Shown here in pieces: positions 54,049 to 64,000 of a stretch of 64,000 nucleotides of DNA. The stretch is taken from the NCBI GenBank assembly GCA_023213315.1, contig JAKCPI010001728.1, forward strand, positions 124,001-188,000, read 5' to 3'. The position numbers and the translations under genes are program-made. The DNA is from Euborellia annulipes (lineage: Eukaryota > Arthropoda > Insecta > Dermaptera > Anisolabididae). Every line of letters begins with the position of its first letter. Positions within the stretch are counted from its first letter, which is position 1. The notes under the pieces were generated by a model. The model worked only from the letters and a program-made list of their open reading frames with translations, was not told where the DNA came from and did no database searches.

Positions 54049-54365
54049 GAGATGGTTAAACCAGAAGTGGCCCAACCCCTTGCCTGCGAGATTCATCACA
54101 CTTTTAAAAAATATATTTATTTTATTTATTTCACCTTAAAAAAATGTCTCTAGTGGGTCTAAATATAATATGGAGATATATAATTTTATATGCTGCCCGC
54201 GGAGTTATGATGTATTTCCAAATTGGCAGGCAAGATCATTTGGGACCCCTGGCCTATATACCAACGGTGGCTCGCGACCCACATTCGGCTCTTTTTGAGT
54301 TTTATTCCGGCTCAATTAAAAAAATTTGTTGTTTTTTTTATTGACCTTCAAAATTAATTAAAAGA

Positions 54366-54858
54366 CATGGGCGTAGCCAGGGGAGGCAGGGGGGCCATTG
54401 CCCCCCTGGCTTGTCCTAAAATTTAAAAAAAAAACAAACAAATATATATTTTTCCCATTGGGAATTTTTTTAACGCCCCAATCACTCAATAATTTAATTA
54501 TTTTATTTAAATAAATAATTAATAATCTATGTATATATTAATTTCAAACCTTTCCCCTCTCCCCCTAAGGAGGGTTTCCCCCTAAAAAGGTGTGGGTTGC
54601 CCCTTTTATAAAAAAAATAAAAAATTTAATTTTTTATTAATTTTTCCCCTGACTTGTCCTAAAATTAAAAAAAAAACAAACAAATATATATTTTTCCCAT
54701 TGGGAATTTTTTTAACGCCCCAATCCACTACAATAATTTAATTATTTTTTATTTAAATAAACAATTAATAATTTATGTTTATTAATTCAAACCCCCCCCC
54801 TCTCGCCCTAACGAGGGATTGCCCCCTCCCCCTAACAAGATGTCTGGCTACGCCCATG
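54366..54858. mobile_element. Non-autonomous hAT with perfect TSD and internal duplication
   Basis: The ends CATGGGCGTAGCCAG and CTGGCTACGCCCATG are perfect inverted repeats. TTAAAAGA flanks both sides (54358-54365, 54859-54866). The interior is two direct units of about 240 bp, each with TGTCCTAAAATT, ATATTTTTCCCATTGGGAAT and AACGCCCCAATC. Confidence 0.92.
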
Positions 54859-54866
54859 TTAAAAGA

Positions 54867-55550
54867 ATATTTAAAATTAAAATAATTCATACTGTAGGTG
54901 TAATATTGTATACGCTTTTATTAAAGAACTTTAATAATATCGATACTAATGAAATTGGATGGTTGGAAGCTCCATAATTGAATCTATTAGAGGTCGTGGG
55001 GGGTTTGCTTTGATCAGCATCAAGGAAAAAATTTCACTATGTGCACCTGTAAATGTCAAAGAGACAAAGTACAAGTAATGGAAAAGCAGACAGGCTATAT
55101 GGGAAAAGAAAAGTATCAGCAGGGAACCAGTTTTACTATTTTCTGATAAAACATGTCACATTAAATTTGATTTGATATAATATAGATAGAATAAATTAAC
55201 TTTATTCTTCTAATTCTTTTTAACCCATTTTAATAATTCATACAATTTTTATTTTTTGATCTAAAATAAAAGTAAACAATGTCGTTTAATTGATATGATC
55301 TTACAAGCAACCCACCGTTACTAGAAAAGATATTAAATTAAATAGTTCATTTAATAAACATTAATTAATATTTTTTAAATCTCTAATATGAAGAGTTTGG
55401 CACAGTAATGCTGCCAAGAACTTCTTAGTCATAACAATTTTTAATAATATCTGATGTTTAGAGAAAAATTACAAACTAAAACTTTCTTTGTAGATTTATT
55501 TAATTAAAGATAAAAAAATGATTTTAATCAATAGAAGCACACAGAGCCGT
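54867..55550. other. No feature seen
   Basis: AT-rich sequence with no recognisable gene or repeat. Confidence 0.5.
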
Positions 55551-55554
55551 CTCT

Positions 55555-55804
55555 TGCCCCCAAGTTTGGCGTAGTAGGTAGCGTGCCTACCTCCTATACC
55601 AAACGTCGCGGGTTCGAACCCAGGCAGTTCGATGATTTTATTTAAGCCATTTGGATACCAGATGGCTTAAATAGAAATGCCTGGACCCCCAATATATATA
55701 TATTCATTACAACGGTTATCGTCAAAGTCTTAAATGGCCTGAGTTGCCGAAAAGACTGTGTGAATGAGAAAAAAAGTGTGAATGTTTAAAAAAAAAAAAA
55801 AAAA
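55555..55804 (+). repeat. SINE family S1, copy 3 (full length)
   Basis: Box A GTAGTAGGTAGCGTGCC and consensus box B GGGTTCGAACCC lie in the head. The body has CAGGCAGTTCGATGATTTTA and GGCCTGAGTTGCCGAAAAGA and ends in 16 A. Confidence 0.82.
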
Positions 55805-55849
55805 GTACATCTTAAAATTCGAATGTACACTACTGTCGGAAACTAAATA

Positions 55850-56168
55850 CAGTAGAGTCCCGTTAATCCGAACTAATTGGGACCGAGGGTCGTTCGGATT
55901 AACCGGAATTGTAAGCTTGAATTAGTTAATTTTGATAATAAAGTCGTATTTATAACGTTGTAAACCGTGAAACTTGTCGGTGATATTTAACTCTAAATAA
56001 ATATTTCATAATATTTTTTTACGTTTAATTAAAAAAAAAAAGAAACTCATTAATTTCCGTGATGTGTGAACGCGGTTATTTAAAAAAAAAATAAAAATTG
56101 TACGCAAAAAGAGTTCGGATTAACCGGAAGTTCGGATTAGCGAGGTTCGGATTACCGGGACTCTACTG
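55850..56168. mobile_element. pogo/Tigger-type MITE, 319 bp
   Basis: The ends CAGTAGAGTCCCGTTAATCC and the inverse of CAGTAGAGTCCCGGTAATCC are flanked by TA. The internal TTCGGATTAACCGGAA repeats are typical subterminal sites. Confidence 0.88.
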
Positions 56169-56184
56169 TATATATTCACGTAAA

Positions 56185-56265
56185 AAAATCTGGTATGACA
56201 AGCACAGAACACAACTTTCGATTACCGAAGTTAAAAGAAAGTTGTGCTGTTCACACCAGATTTTT
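56185..56265 (-). repeat. Stand-alone HINE end hairpin
   Basis: TCTGGTATGACAAGCACAGA and GTTCACACCAGATTTT form an imperfect hairpin around ACTTTCGATTACCGAAGTTA. No HINE body follows. Confidence 0.5.
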
Positions 56266-56759
56266 ATAAATCAATCTAATTTACACAGTGAAAAATTAGT
56301 GAGGATTAGAATCGATATCAAAGAATAAATTTCCGTAAGTCAAAGGATTAACTAAAAGATTTATTTTTATACCCTAAAAAATGATATAAGCTTAAGTTTA
56401 ATGTAATTTATTTTGCTCTTTTTTATAAATAACAGTTTAAAATGAGTTCAACTGTTATCTAAATGTTTAACCTGTTTTTTCATCTCAATTAACAAATCTA
56501 ACTGCTGAGTGCATTAAATAGCCCTATATATAGCAACGAGCAATCAGCCAAACATTTGATCGTGGGAGCTGCCAGGTTGTCTTGCTAATAGACCTTTGAG
56601 TATGATCAATCTTTTATGGTGTTTTCCCAGGCACAGAGTAAATATTGATAACTCGGATCCAAGTGAAATTGAGATGGTAAAAATTACATTCAAATAAAAT
56701 AAAGTAGATTAAGTAACAGTGTATATTTTACAAAATATTGTAAAGTGAATTTTTTTTAA

Positions 56760-57169
56760 GATGCCCGTCTCGGGGTTCTAATTTTGGGAGATTTCAGCGG
56801 CCACAATTTTGAAGCTATCGACCTCAAATTTTTTTTAAATTAAAGCTATTTAAAATATCTACAACTTATAGAAGCCCTTTTTTTGATTTTCGAAAAAATA
56901 AATTTTTTTTTAAGATTAATCGCATTAAATAAAAGATATTCTAAAAAAATCCGCTCTATATCTTATAGATAATTAAATTAGTAATCATTATGTTAAAAAA
57001 TAATTAACTTTTTACCCTTAATTAATTAGCTGGAATCTTTCAAATGAAATGGAATAAATCCCTTGTATTCCTATGGGAAAATTGGGGATTCAAAAACTAA
57101 CGCCATCTCTTGCTTCCTAGAGTAACACAATATTGAATCGTCTTCTAACGGTTTTTCGAGACGCGCACC
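56760..57169. mobile_element. TTAA-flanked MITE, copy 2
   Basis: GATGCCCGTCTCG and CGAGACGCGCACC ends; left flank TTAA, right flank TTAT. Nearly the whole length matches 19248-19640, including GAAGCTATCGACCTCAAATT. Confidence 0.85.
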
Positions 57170-58228
57170 TTATTGGTCCTTTTATAAACGTGAACTGAAA
57201 TTATGATAAGATAAGATAAAATGACAAGAAGGCCTACTGAGAAAATTACATAGCATAAAATTTTTTTAATAAAGGTAGGTACGGTGAGGAGTACTACCTA
57301 ATGATGTACTGAAGGGCAGTAACAACAATTTTTAAGGAAAGAAAACAAAGATTTATTTAAAACAAACAGGCTTAAAACTCTTGTACGGTATACATCAGCT
57401 GGGAGATATTTAATTTGGCATTCAAATATAAAAAATCGCCTAAGATATTAACTTTATTTAAATAATACGCAAATATATCATCTTGTTGGACAAATCTTGT
57501 TTTCAAAAAACTATCGTCTTTTGCCCTTTAAATTTTTGACATGAATCCAATACTTTCTCTATATATTAACATATTAGATGTAAGAGAAAGTAAAAATATA
57601 ATAATGATATTTATTATTTTTATTAAATGAAATCAGTTTCTTTTCATTTGCATATATTTCAAAAATTTATTATTAGAATTTTATTTGCAAATCTAAAAAA
57701 AAAAAAATTCGTTTATTCTAAAATAACCAGCAGGACCTTCAAATACAAGCGAAGACAGTCAACTTCTAAATTATTCAGAAAGCAAGATTATTTTGTTTCC
57801 AAATTAATTTTTATTTATATTTCTTTTTATTAAACCACGATCTTAGCTATTAAAAACAACAAGGTCTCTCTCTTGAAAGATTTATATCATTTTGCTAAAA
57901 TAACTTGATTATTTATTATATTTATAAATATTTTGATAATTACATTCGTAATGAAGATATAATTTTAATTTTAATATATAAAAAAAATTGTTATTTAAGA
58001 GGAATGAGCAAATCAGAAGAGGGATTCGTACGTAGTTATAAAAATAACTCCTATCTCTATGATCTAGGCCGCCCTTTAGAGGTATAAATTTAGACATTAC
58101 ATTTTCACTATAGTTTATTTAAGTATTTAGGCCTCAATTCTAAAGTGTTCTTGAGAGAAATAAATTAAATATAGCATATCAAAAAGTAGGTATATATAGG
58201 TCTAAACATTAAAATTTATAATAATTTA
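57170..58228. other. AT-rich DNA with a HINE tail
   Basis: 57531-57592 is a short minus-oriented HINE tail (TTTTGACATGAATCCAATAC to GAGAAAGTAAAAA). The rest shows no gene or repeat I recognise. Confidence 0.4.
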
Positions 58229-58242
58229 ATTTAAATATTATA

Positions 58243-58435
58243 GACACGAGAAGGAGCAGATGCAGCCAAAATAAAGGCCTCCGATTTAATGCAATTCAAC
58301 GAGACGTTTCGTACCCATCTTCAGTTCTTCAAAATTGTTAAAGTCCCGGAGTTAATAGGCAATACATGTAAATTTATGTATCACATGTCCTGGCGAGTTG
58401 AGCCATCGTACTTACAAGCCACTGACTTCATTTTG
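58243..58435 (-). mobile_element. Retroposon-like insertion with CTGAWGA core, copy f, and 14-bp duplication
   Basis: The minus strand reads CTGAAGA, GGGTAC, then GAAACG (58324 down to 58305). ATTTAAATATTATA occurs at 58229-58242 and 58436-58449. The hairpin stem is decayed in this copy. Confidence 0.6.
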
Positions 58436-58759
58436 ATTTAAATATTATAATTTAATTCAAGAAAGTATTTTTTTACTAAGGTTTGATTCATAGTTGGGTG
58501 AGGAATTTTTAAAAAATCTATTTCGCTGTTAGGGACTATTTAGACCCCAATAAATTAATATTGGACGAGATGGGAACCATTAATTTTATAAAAAAATCGA
58601 CGAATTGGTCTTTGTTTCCTCTGTTTTAAATCTTTTCGTATATTATATTTTTAGATTTTTCACATATCTTTACAAATGGCGGCTGTATTCTTTAAAGACC
58701 TGGCTGCACTGATAAGCATAAATATATTAATATGGCTAGCTCTTCGTGAATAATGTATT

Positions 58760-59150
58760 TTTAAATTGATTTGACCTCAGGATCCAGGTCAATGCTCTGC
58801 CGAATTAAAATCAATTATCCCACCCAATGCAACATATTCACGGAACACAAGAGAGGCAACTTCCCAGCATCCCTATGCTGTTCAGATACGACTAACAGAA
58901 CCAAAATAATTTCATTCTTCCTTTGTCCCCATGACCTCCCCGTGATTGGAACAAGCCCTGCGTCTATCTTCCCCAAAAACCTACAATCTTCAGACTTTAA
59001 AGTCTAACCTCAACAGGCATCTTCTCAGTTCCCGCAGTTGAGTTTCCCTTTATGTTTGCTCCTTTTGTTTTTATTTTCTTTCTGGCTGCATGTAACCACT
59101 GGGTCATTATAGGTCTTCGGACCTTATGCACCCCATTCCAAAAAAAAATT
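58760..59150 (+). pseudogene. 3' end relic of a non-LTR retrotransposon
   Basis: Frame-shifted readings match the C-terminal tail common to many LINE polyproteins: TKIISFFLCP, then DWNK..., then LKSNLNRHL. A 3' UTR with AGGTCTTCGGACCTTATGCA and an A-run follows. Too decayed to assign a clade. Confidence 0.4.
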
Positions 59151-60148
59151 ATTAAAAAAAGAAATCATTTGAAATTAATAGGGATGGGGTCTAAATAGCC
59201 TTAGATGCCGAAAAAGACCTTAAAAAAAAAAAATCATCGAATAAATTATCTTTCAATTCCAGAGAGTTGATTTGATAATTCTAATAAATCTGACAATATC
59301 TATTATTTGCCCAAATTATTGTAATTAAATTAGCCAAGTTTTCCCTTGCCCTATGCGGGGCAAAATCTGATAGTTTTTACTGCGTAGGGGCTAAATGTGA
59401 AAGAATTTGGCCGACTTCGCATTTGTATTTATAAACTGTGCAACTACGTTGTTAAATCACAGTCGACTTTTCAATGAGAGTATACAATGAATTAAAACTA
59501 TCGTTTTCAAGATTCAAAAGATCTTTTTCAAATAATGAATGCATGCAAATACAATAATTGTCTAATTAGGAGTTAAAAAAAATAACAGGGGTGAAAACAC
59601 TTGTTAAAGTTAAAAATACAGTCTGCTGTAAAAGAATCCTAATAATATTCTAGAAGGGCCTTGAGCCTAACCTTAGAATTTCCATGACCTAGCAAGGCAA
59701 TGATTGATGATTAAAAATTTTTAAAAATAGTCGAATCAAACCTCCTGAAAATAATGGAGCTAATAATAAAATATATTGGAATATCATCTTCTCAAGTTCT
59801 GTGACCACAAAAAAAAAATGTATTTAAATATAAATGGCAAGAAGTATTTTAGCAGGTGGGTTTTATATTTAAATTAAGAAAAAAAATTCGGGTAGGTGGC
59901 CCCGAGGAACCAGCGAGCGGAACAGTTGCCAACGATACAATAAAAATTCAAAGATATACCGTAGATATAAATTTAAAGATATACATATAAACTCCTTAAT
60001 GTCCTCAGTAGCCGAGAAGGGTAATTAAAAAAAGATAAATAAGTAATTTTCACTTCAATTCGAAGGTAATTTTACAAAATGATACCGAAAGGGAACGCCA
60101 TAAAAATGATAATTGAACTCTTAATAAAAATAAATTTTTCGAGAGAAT
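59151..60148. other. Repeat fragments only
   Basis: 59178-59230 has a partial S1 SINE tail (CTAAATAGCCTTAGATGCCG). 59889-59950 is the second CGGGTAGGTGGCC repeat. The rest is AT-rich and unrecognised. Confidence 0.4.
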
Positions 60149-60149
60149 G

Positions 60150-60300
60150 CATCGAATTTAAATGGAGAGTAGGAATGGAAAAGTCGATTTTCGATTTTGG
60201 ATTCGACTTGATATTTTTCGATTCTCGGAATCGATTAATCATTTCTGAAAGTCGACTTTTCAACTTTCAAGTCAACTTTTTAAAAACTCTCTAACTTGTG
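60150..60300. repeat. GTCGACTTTT-rich segment, possible hAT end
   Basis: Begins near TAGGAATGGAAAAGTCG and repeats AAGTCGA/TCGACTTTT and TTTTCGATT motifs in both directions. The style resembles the hAT elements at 32032 and 45796, but no right end or duplication was found. Confidence 0.35.
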
Positions 60301-60384
60301 CTTAGAGATACTCTGTAAATATTAAATATATTTATTTAAGATAGCAAATTTGCGAGATATATTTGTGCTTAAGATTGGGCAAAT

Positions 60385-60475
60385 TTGCACCCCCTGGAGT
60401 CGAACCAGGACCTCCACGCTTTCGAGGCCTTATTTCGGCCCAATAAGTACATCTCGCATCCGCCTGACTATGTGA
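60385..60475 (-). repeat. tRNA-like SINE head
   Basis: The minus strand has TAGTCAGGCGGATGCGAGAT (box A) and a perfect box B GGTTCGACTCC (60396-60406). The box spacing is about 65 bp, longer than in most tRNAs, so it is a tRNA-like repeat rather than a gene. Confidence 0.5.
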
Positions 60476-60659
60476 GCATTGATTGAAAAAATTTCATCCT
60501 TTTCAAACAAGGCTCTACCTAGTTTATATTTATTTATTTATAATATAAGATTTATTAAGTATTTTAATCATTTTATTAAATACAACTCACACAAATATTG
60601 TTTTCAATATTTTTATATAAGAATATTCTATCCAAAAATTGTACCGAACATTAAAATAA

Positions 60660-60900
60660 GAGTGTATGCTCAGGGGCCCACATCTTGTGGGTACGTGGAT
60701 GGCGACCACGAGCTACCAGAGCTGGGACTGGCATTCCTTCTGTTCTTTATATGTCTGTCCCTTCCTTCTATATTTTCAACAGGCGTCAGACCGTGCGACG
60801 GGCCGGCCTGTTCTATTTCTTTCGGTCGCAAAAAACCTATTCCGCCGACCCCGCACTGCGGGAATAAGGCTAGGAAAAAGAAGAAGAGATTAAAACAAGA
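60660..60900 (+). repeat. GC-rich block, possible 3' tail of a retroelement
   Basis: A sharp GC rise is framed by AT-rich DNA, ending AATAAGGCTAGGAAAAAGAA then GAAGAGA. Three overlapping frames are open but none is recognisable. Ending in an A/G-rich tail suggests a truncated LINE end. It lies directly upstream of the LINE at 61022. Confidence 0.3.
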
Positions 60901-61268
60901 GTATCAAAATAAAACATTAAAATATTAAAATTTTAAATTAAGAATGCCACATATCTTTATTAGCCGATCTTAGAAAGCGTGTTGATTGGTGTGTTATATA
61001 TAGATTTTAAGGATTCTGAGTAAAGAACGTGTAGGAGAAGGTTGTGTACTAGCGAGCTCGTGAGAAAACAGAGTAGAAAAGCGATAAAAGTGAAGACAGG
61101 AGGAAAAGAAGAAAACCAGTGTGTGCAGGAAGAGAAGCCCTAAAAAGTGACGTAAGTGGACCGGAGGTGCAACAATTGAGGAAAACAAGAATTGAAGAAA
61201 AGAAGACAAAGAAAGAAGGTAGCGAAGGGGCCACATAAGGAGAGGAAAGTAAAAAATTAAAGGTACGC

Positions 61269-62279
61269 ATGGAGGAGAAAGAACATAGGGAGGAGGCAGA
61301 GCCTGGTGGGGAAAGGAGGGAGGGGACAGGTGCGCGAGAAAGTAACGGCAAAAATCAAGCCACGGCGCAGCTGATACAGAAAGGGAGTGCGCAAGGGAGT
61401 AGCGGTAAAAAACCAGCGCCCACGCAGAAAACGCCGCCGGGAAGTCAGGCAGCCGGCAGAGGCCCGCAGGGGAGAAGCTGGTTCACGACAGGGAGCGGAA
61501 GAGGAGGCGGCCAGGGACAGCAAAGGATGGATAATTTTTTGGAAAGAGAGGCGGTGTGCAACAGGTCCAGGTCGGGACAGATGCAACATTCGCCACCACT
61601 TAGGGAGGAAGAGGGGCAAGTGGAAAAGAAACTGAAGGAGGACGAATCGCAAAAGGAACTGATGAGACAGGTGATCCAAACAATGGAAGAGAATAGAAAG
61701 GAGCTGAGGGAGATGAGAAAATTTATGGAAGAAGAGAGAAATGTGAGAATGGAAATGGCAAGAGAAATTCAATACTGGAGGGGAAAGGTTGGAGAAATGG
61801 AAGACAGAATAAGGAGACTAGAAATGAAGGAAAGAAGAAAGAACATAATAATAAAGGGAGTGGAGGAACAGGGAGAGGAAAAACAACAAGAAACGGAAGA
61901 GATAACGAAGAAGATAATAGAAGAAAAATTAGAAGTGAACGGGATAAAGATATCGGAGATAGCAAGACTGGGGAAAAAAATGGAGGGAAAAAACAGACCA
62001 ATCTTGGTGAAGTGCGAGACGGAATCAGGGAAAAGCAAAATAATGAGGAAAAGGGCGAGATTGAGAGGAACCGTGATATTCCTGGATGATGATATGCCAC
62101 CGGAGGTGAGAGAAGTAAGAAGAAAGTTACTGAGACTGGCAAAGGCAAAGGGAGTGACAGGCAGGGAAATAAGATGGAAAGAAGACAAGATGATAATAGG
62201 AGGGAAAGAGTATGAAGCTGGCTGGGAGGAGGGAGAGGAGATACTGAGGGAAACGAGAGGAGAAGAGCCAAAAAACTGA
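61269..62279 (+). CDS. LINE ORF1: L1-like RNA-binding protein, 336 aa
   Basis: Likely binds the element's RNA and acts in the ribonucleoprotein, as L1 ORF1p does. Residues 1-110 are disordered and rich in G, Q, S, E. Residues about 112-190 are charged and heptad-like, fitting a coiled coil. ERRKNIIIKGVEEQ near 188-201 starts an RRM-like domain, and residues about 255-325 (RPILVKCE, then RARLRGTVIFLDDDMPPEVR) match the C-terminal domain of L1-type ORF1 proteins (transposase_22). The first ATG after the composition change at 61269 is used. The frame ends CCA AAA AAC TGA, a candidate frameshift site into ORF2. QQRMDNFL at 84-91 resembles a PCNA-binding motif but may be chance. Confidence 0.88.
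   Translation: MEEKEHREEAEPGGERREGTGARESNGKNQATAQLIQKGSAQGSSGKKPAPTQKTPPGSQAAGRGPQGRSWFTTGSGRGGGQGQQRMDNFLEREAVCNRSRSGQMQHSPPLREEEGQVEKKLKEDESQKELMRQVIQTMEENRKELREMRKFMEEERNVRMEMAREIQYWRGKVGEMEDRIRRLEMKERRKNIIIKGVEEQGEEKQQETEEITKKIIEEKLEVNGIKISEIARLGKKMEGKNRPILVKCETESGKSKIMRKRARLRGTVIFLDDDMPPEVREVRRKLLRLAKAKGVTGREIRWKEDKMIIGGKEYEAGWEEGEEILRETRGEEPKN
62270..62279 (+). promoter_or_regulatory. Candidate -1 ribosomal frameshift site (A AAA AAC then TGA)
   Basis: The heptamer A AAA AAC lies in the ORF1 frame as X XXY YYZ at 62270-62276, directly followed by the ORF1 stop. Slipping by -1 reads AAA AAA CTG AAG and enters the ORF2 frame. No strong downstream stem is visible; the next 40 nt are almost pure purine. 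Confidence 0.6.
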
Positions 62280-64000
62280 AGAGAGAAGTGAGGACAAGGA
62301 GGGAGGAAGAAGAGAGAAAGTGGCTGGTATGGAATGTTGCGGGAGTGTACAACAAAGAACCGAGCTTTTGGGAGTACATAAGAGAATTCGAGGTGGTGGC
62401 GCTGTCAGAGACATGGGTAGAAAGAGGGAAAGAAGACGGAATGATCAACAAATTGGGGGGAAACTACAAGATAAGAACAAAGCCGGCGATAAGAGAAAAG
62501 AAGAGAGGCAGGGCAAAGGGAGGACAACTGCTGGGTGTAAAAAAGGGAACACTGCAGTCGGGAGAAATGAAAGAGTGGGATTATGGACTATACATGGAAT
62601 TTAGGAATGGCGAGAAAGAAGGAACCCTTATAACGACATATTGCAGCGAAGGGATCAGGAAAATGGAAAAACAATTGGAAGGAGTGCTGAAAGAGGCGAG
62701 AGAGAAGGATAACGAGATCGTGATGGTGGGGGACATGAATGCAAGGGTAGGAGATGAAGAAGGGATGGGAACAAGAAAAAAGTCAGAAGATAAGGAGATG
62801 AATCAGGAGGGAAAAGAATTAATGAAATTTTGTAGAGAGAATGACCTGGAAATACAAAATGGAAGAATAAAAGGAGACCAGGGAGGAAAACTGACGTATG
62901 TGGGAGCGAGGGGAGCCACAACCATAGATTACGTCATGGTGAGAGAGAATGTGAGAGGGAAAAGTTTGAGCAGAATGGAAGTGAAAGAAAGAATAGAATC
63001 TGACCACATGCCGATAGAAATCACCATGGAGGGAAAGAAAGCGGGGAAAAGAGAAGAGGGAGTAAGGAAAGAAGAAAAGGGTTGGATATGGGTGGAAAAG
63101 AAGAGGGAAAAATTCCAAAAAGAGGTGAACGAGAGATGCAGAAAAGAGACATGGGACGAAATGGAGGGTTTCGAGAAGATCGAAAAGATGAATGAAATAA
63201 TGATTGGAGCGGCCAAGAGAATGAATATGGTGAGGAAAGAGAGAGTAAACAGAGAAAACAGAAGATACATAGAAGAAAAGAAGACGCTGAAGAGAATGCT
63301 GAGGAAGTACAGAAAATTTGGGAGAGAAGAGGACAGAGGAAAATATATAGAATCGAGAAGAGAACTGAGGAAAAAACAGAGGAAAAAGAAGAAAGAAGAA
63401 ATGGAGAAGATATGGGACGATATAAAAGACTTAAAAGATGAGAAGGAGTTCTGGAAGATTATAAATGGGTTTAGAAGAAAGAAAAGAAGAATTAGAAATG
63501 GAATAACAAATGAGGAATGGAGAGTGCACTTCAAGGGGCTGCTAGGGGGAGAGGATACGAAGAAGGAGGACGAAGGGGGGAGAGAGGGGGAGAGAAGAGG
63601 CACCGAAGAAGAAGAGGATAGCTACCTGAATGGGGAACTGAGTAAGGAGGAGATCGAAGAGGAACTGAGAAGACTGAAGAGGAGGAAAGCAGCGGGGCCA
63701 GACAGAACAATAAACGAGTTTTATAAAAATCTGAAGGGGGAGGGGCTAGAGCAAATAAGAAAGGGATTAAATGAGATATGGAAAAGTGGAGACATCCCAG
63801 AAAGTTGGAGAGAGGGCACAATATGCCCAATTTGGAAGGCAGGAAGGGAAGAAGAGGCAAAGAACTATAGGGGAGTGACCCTGCTCAATACCAGCTACAA
63901 GATTATGACGGGAATAATGGCGAAGCGAATAAGAAATTGGCTAGAAGCCGAAGACAAACTAGGAAGAACACAGGCAGGATTTAGGAAGGGGTACGGAACG
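62270..64000 (+). CDS. LINE ORF2: APE endonuclease and reverse transcriptase (3' end outside window)
   Basis: Nicks target DNA and copies element RNA into it (target-primed reverse transcription). I read 577 codons from the slippery site to the window edge with no stop. Endonuclease motifs in order: WNVAG (Asn), LSETWV (Glu), MVGDMNARVG (Asp, Asn), TTIDYVMV (Asp), SDHMPI (His). A basic linker follows, then RRKAAGPDRTINEFYK and NYRGVTLLNTSYKI, LGRTQAGFRKGYGT, the first reverse transcriptase blocks; the catalytic YADD motif would lie beyond the window. The first in-frame ATG is at 62441, after the Asn and Glu motifs, so starting there would wreck the endonuclease. This supports entry by frameshifting from ORF1. 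Start coordinate is therefore inferred. Confidence 0.88.

Larger units (their letters stand above)
61022..64000 (+). mobile_element. Non-LTR retrotransposon with intact ORF1 and ORF2, cut by window end
   Basis: Composition switches from AT-rich to purine-rich at about 61020, taken as the 5' end. About 250 bp of 5' UTR precede ORF1. Both frames are intact as far as they can be read, suggesting a young element. The order is ORF1, slippery site and stop, APE endonuclease, reverse transcriptase. The clade is not assigned; it is of the LINE type with APE endonuclease. CT-rich long frames on the minus strand are shadows. Confidence 0.92.

Noticed and set aside
60479..60928. 149-codon frame as a gene
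   Set aside because: It joins AT-rich low-complexity sequence to a GC-rich repeat block where three frames are open; probably a repeat relic.
61257..63860. Long minus-strand frames (up to 242 codons) over the LINE
   Set aside because: CT-rich S/F/L/P-rich shadows caused by the purine bias of the real ORFs.

Overview
The window is nuclear DNA from an arthropod, probably AT-rich and full of transposable elements. I cannot name the species. The only recognisable host gene is a complete SERCA calcium pump gene on the minus strand. It has 13 coding exons between 41110 and 10768 plus a GC-rich, apparently non-coding first exon near 42617-42790. Joined exons give 1020 residues. Every catalytic and calcium-binding residue I checked falls at its rabbit SERCA1 number. 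Introns range from 66 bp to 9.6 kb, and one coding exon is only 18 nt.

Almost everything else is mobile DNA. Downstream of the gene (1-10.7 kb) lie hAT and pogo-type MITEs, fold-back elements and tRNA-like SINE pieces. The introns hold a 1.4-kb hAT element built around a palindrome of about 400-bp arms, mariner MITEs, a TTAA-flanked MITE nested in another fold-back, and a satellite of about 12 units of 121 bp. They also hold three copies of a 250-500 bp MITE and nested hAT elements. Upstream (43-60 kb) are an internally deleted mariner, a tRNA-derived SINE family, Helentron/DINE-1-like (HINE) copies, more hAT and pogo MITEs, and LINE remnants.

The right end (about 61020-64000, plus strand) carries the 5' part of a non-LTR retrotransposon with two intact reading frames. 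ORF1 is an L1-type RNA-binding protein. ORF2 has an APE endonuclease followed by the start of the reverse transcriptase and runs off the window. ORF1 ends in a slippery heptamer directly followed by its stop, and ORF2 lies in the -1 frame with no ATG before the endonuclease core. This points to ORF2 being made by -1 frameshifting.

Two patterns cut across families. Seven dispersed sites share a small RNA-like core (CTGAWGA, one spare base, a hairpin stem that varies while mostly keeping its pairing, then GAAACG), often in fold-back elements. Two hAT MITEs share a middle region but carry completely different arrays of short terminal motifs.
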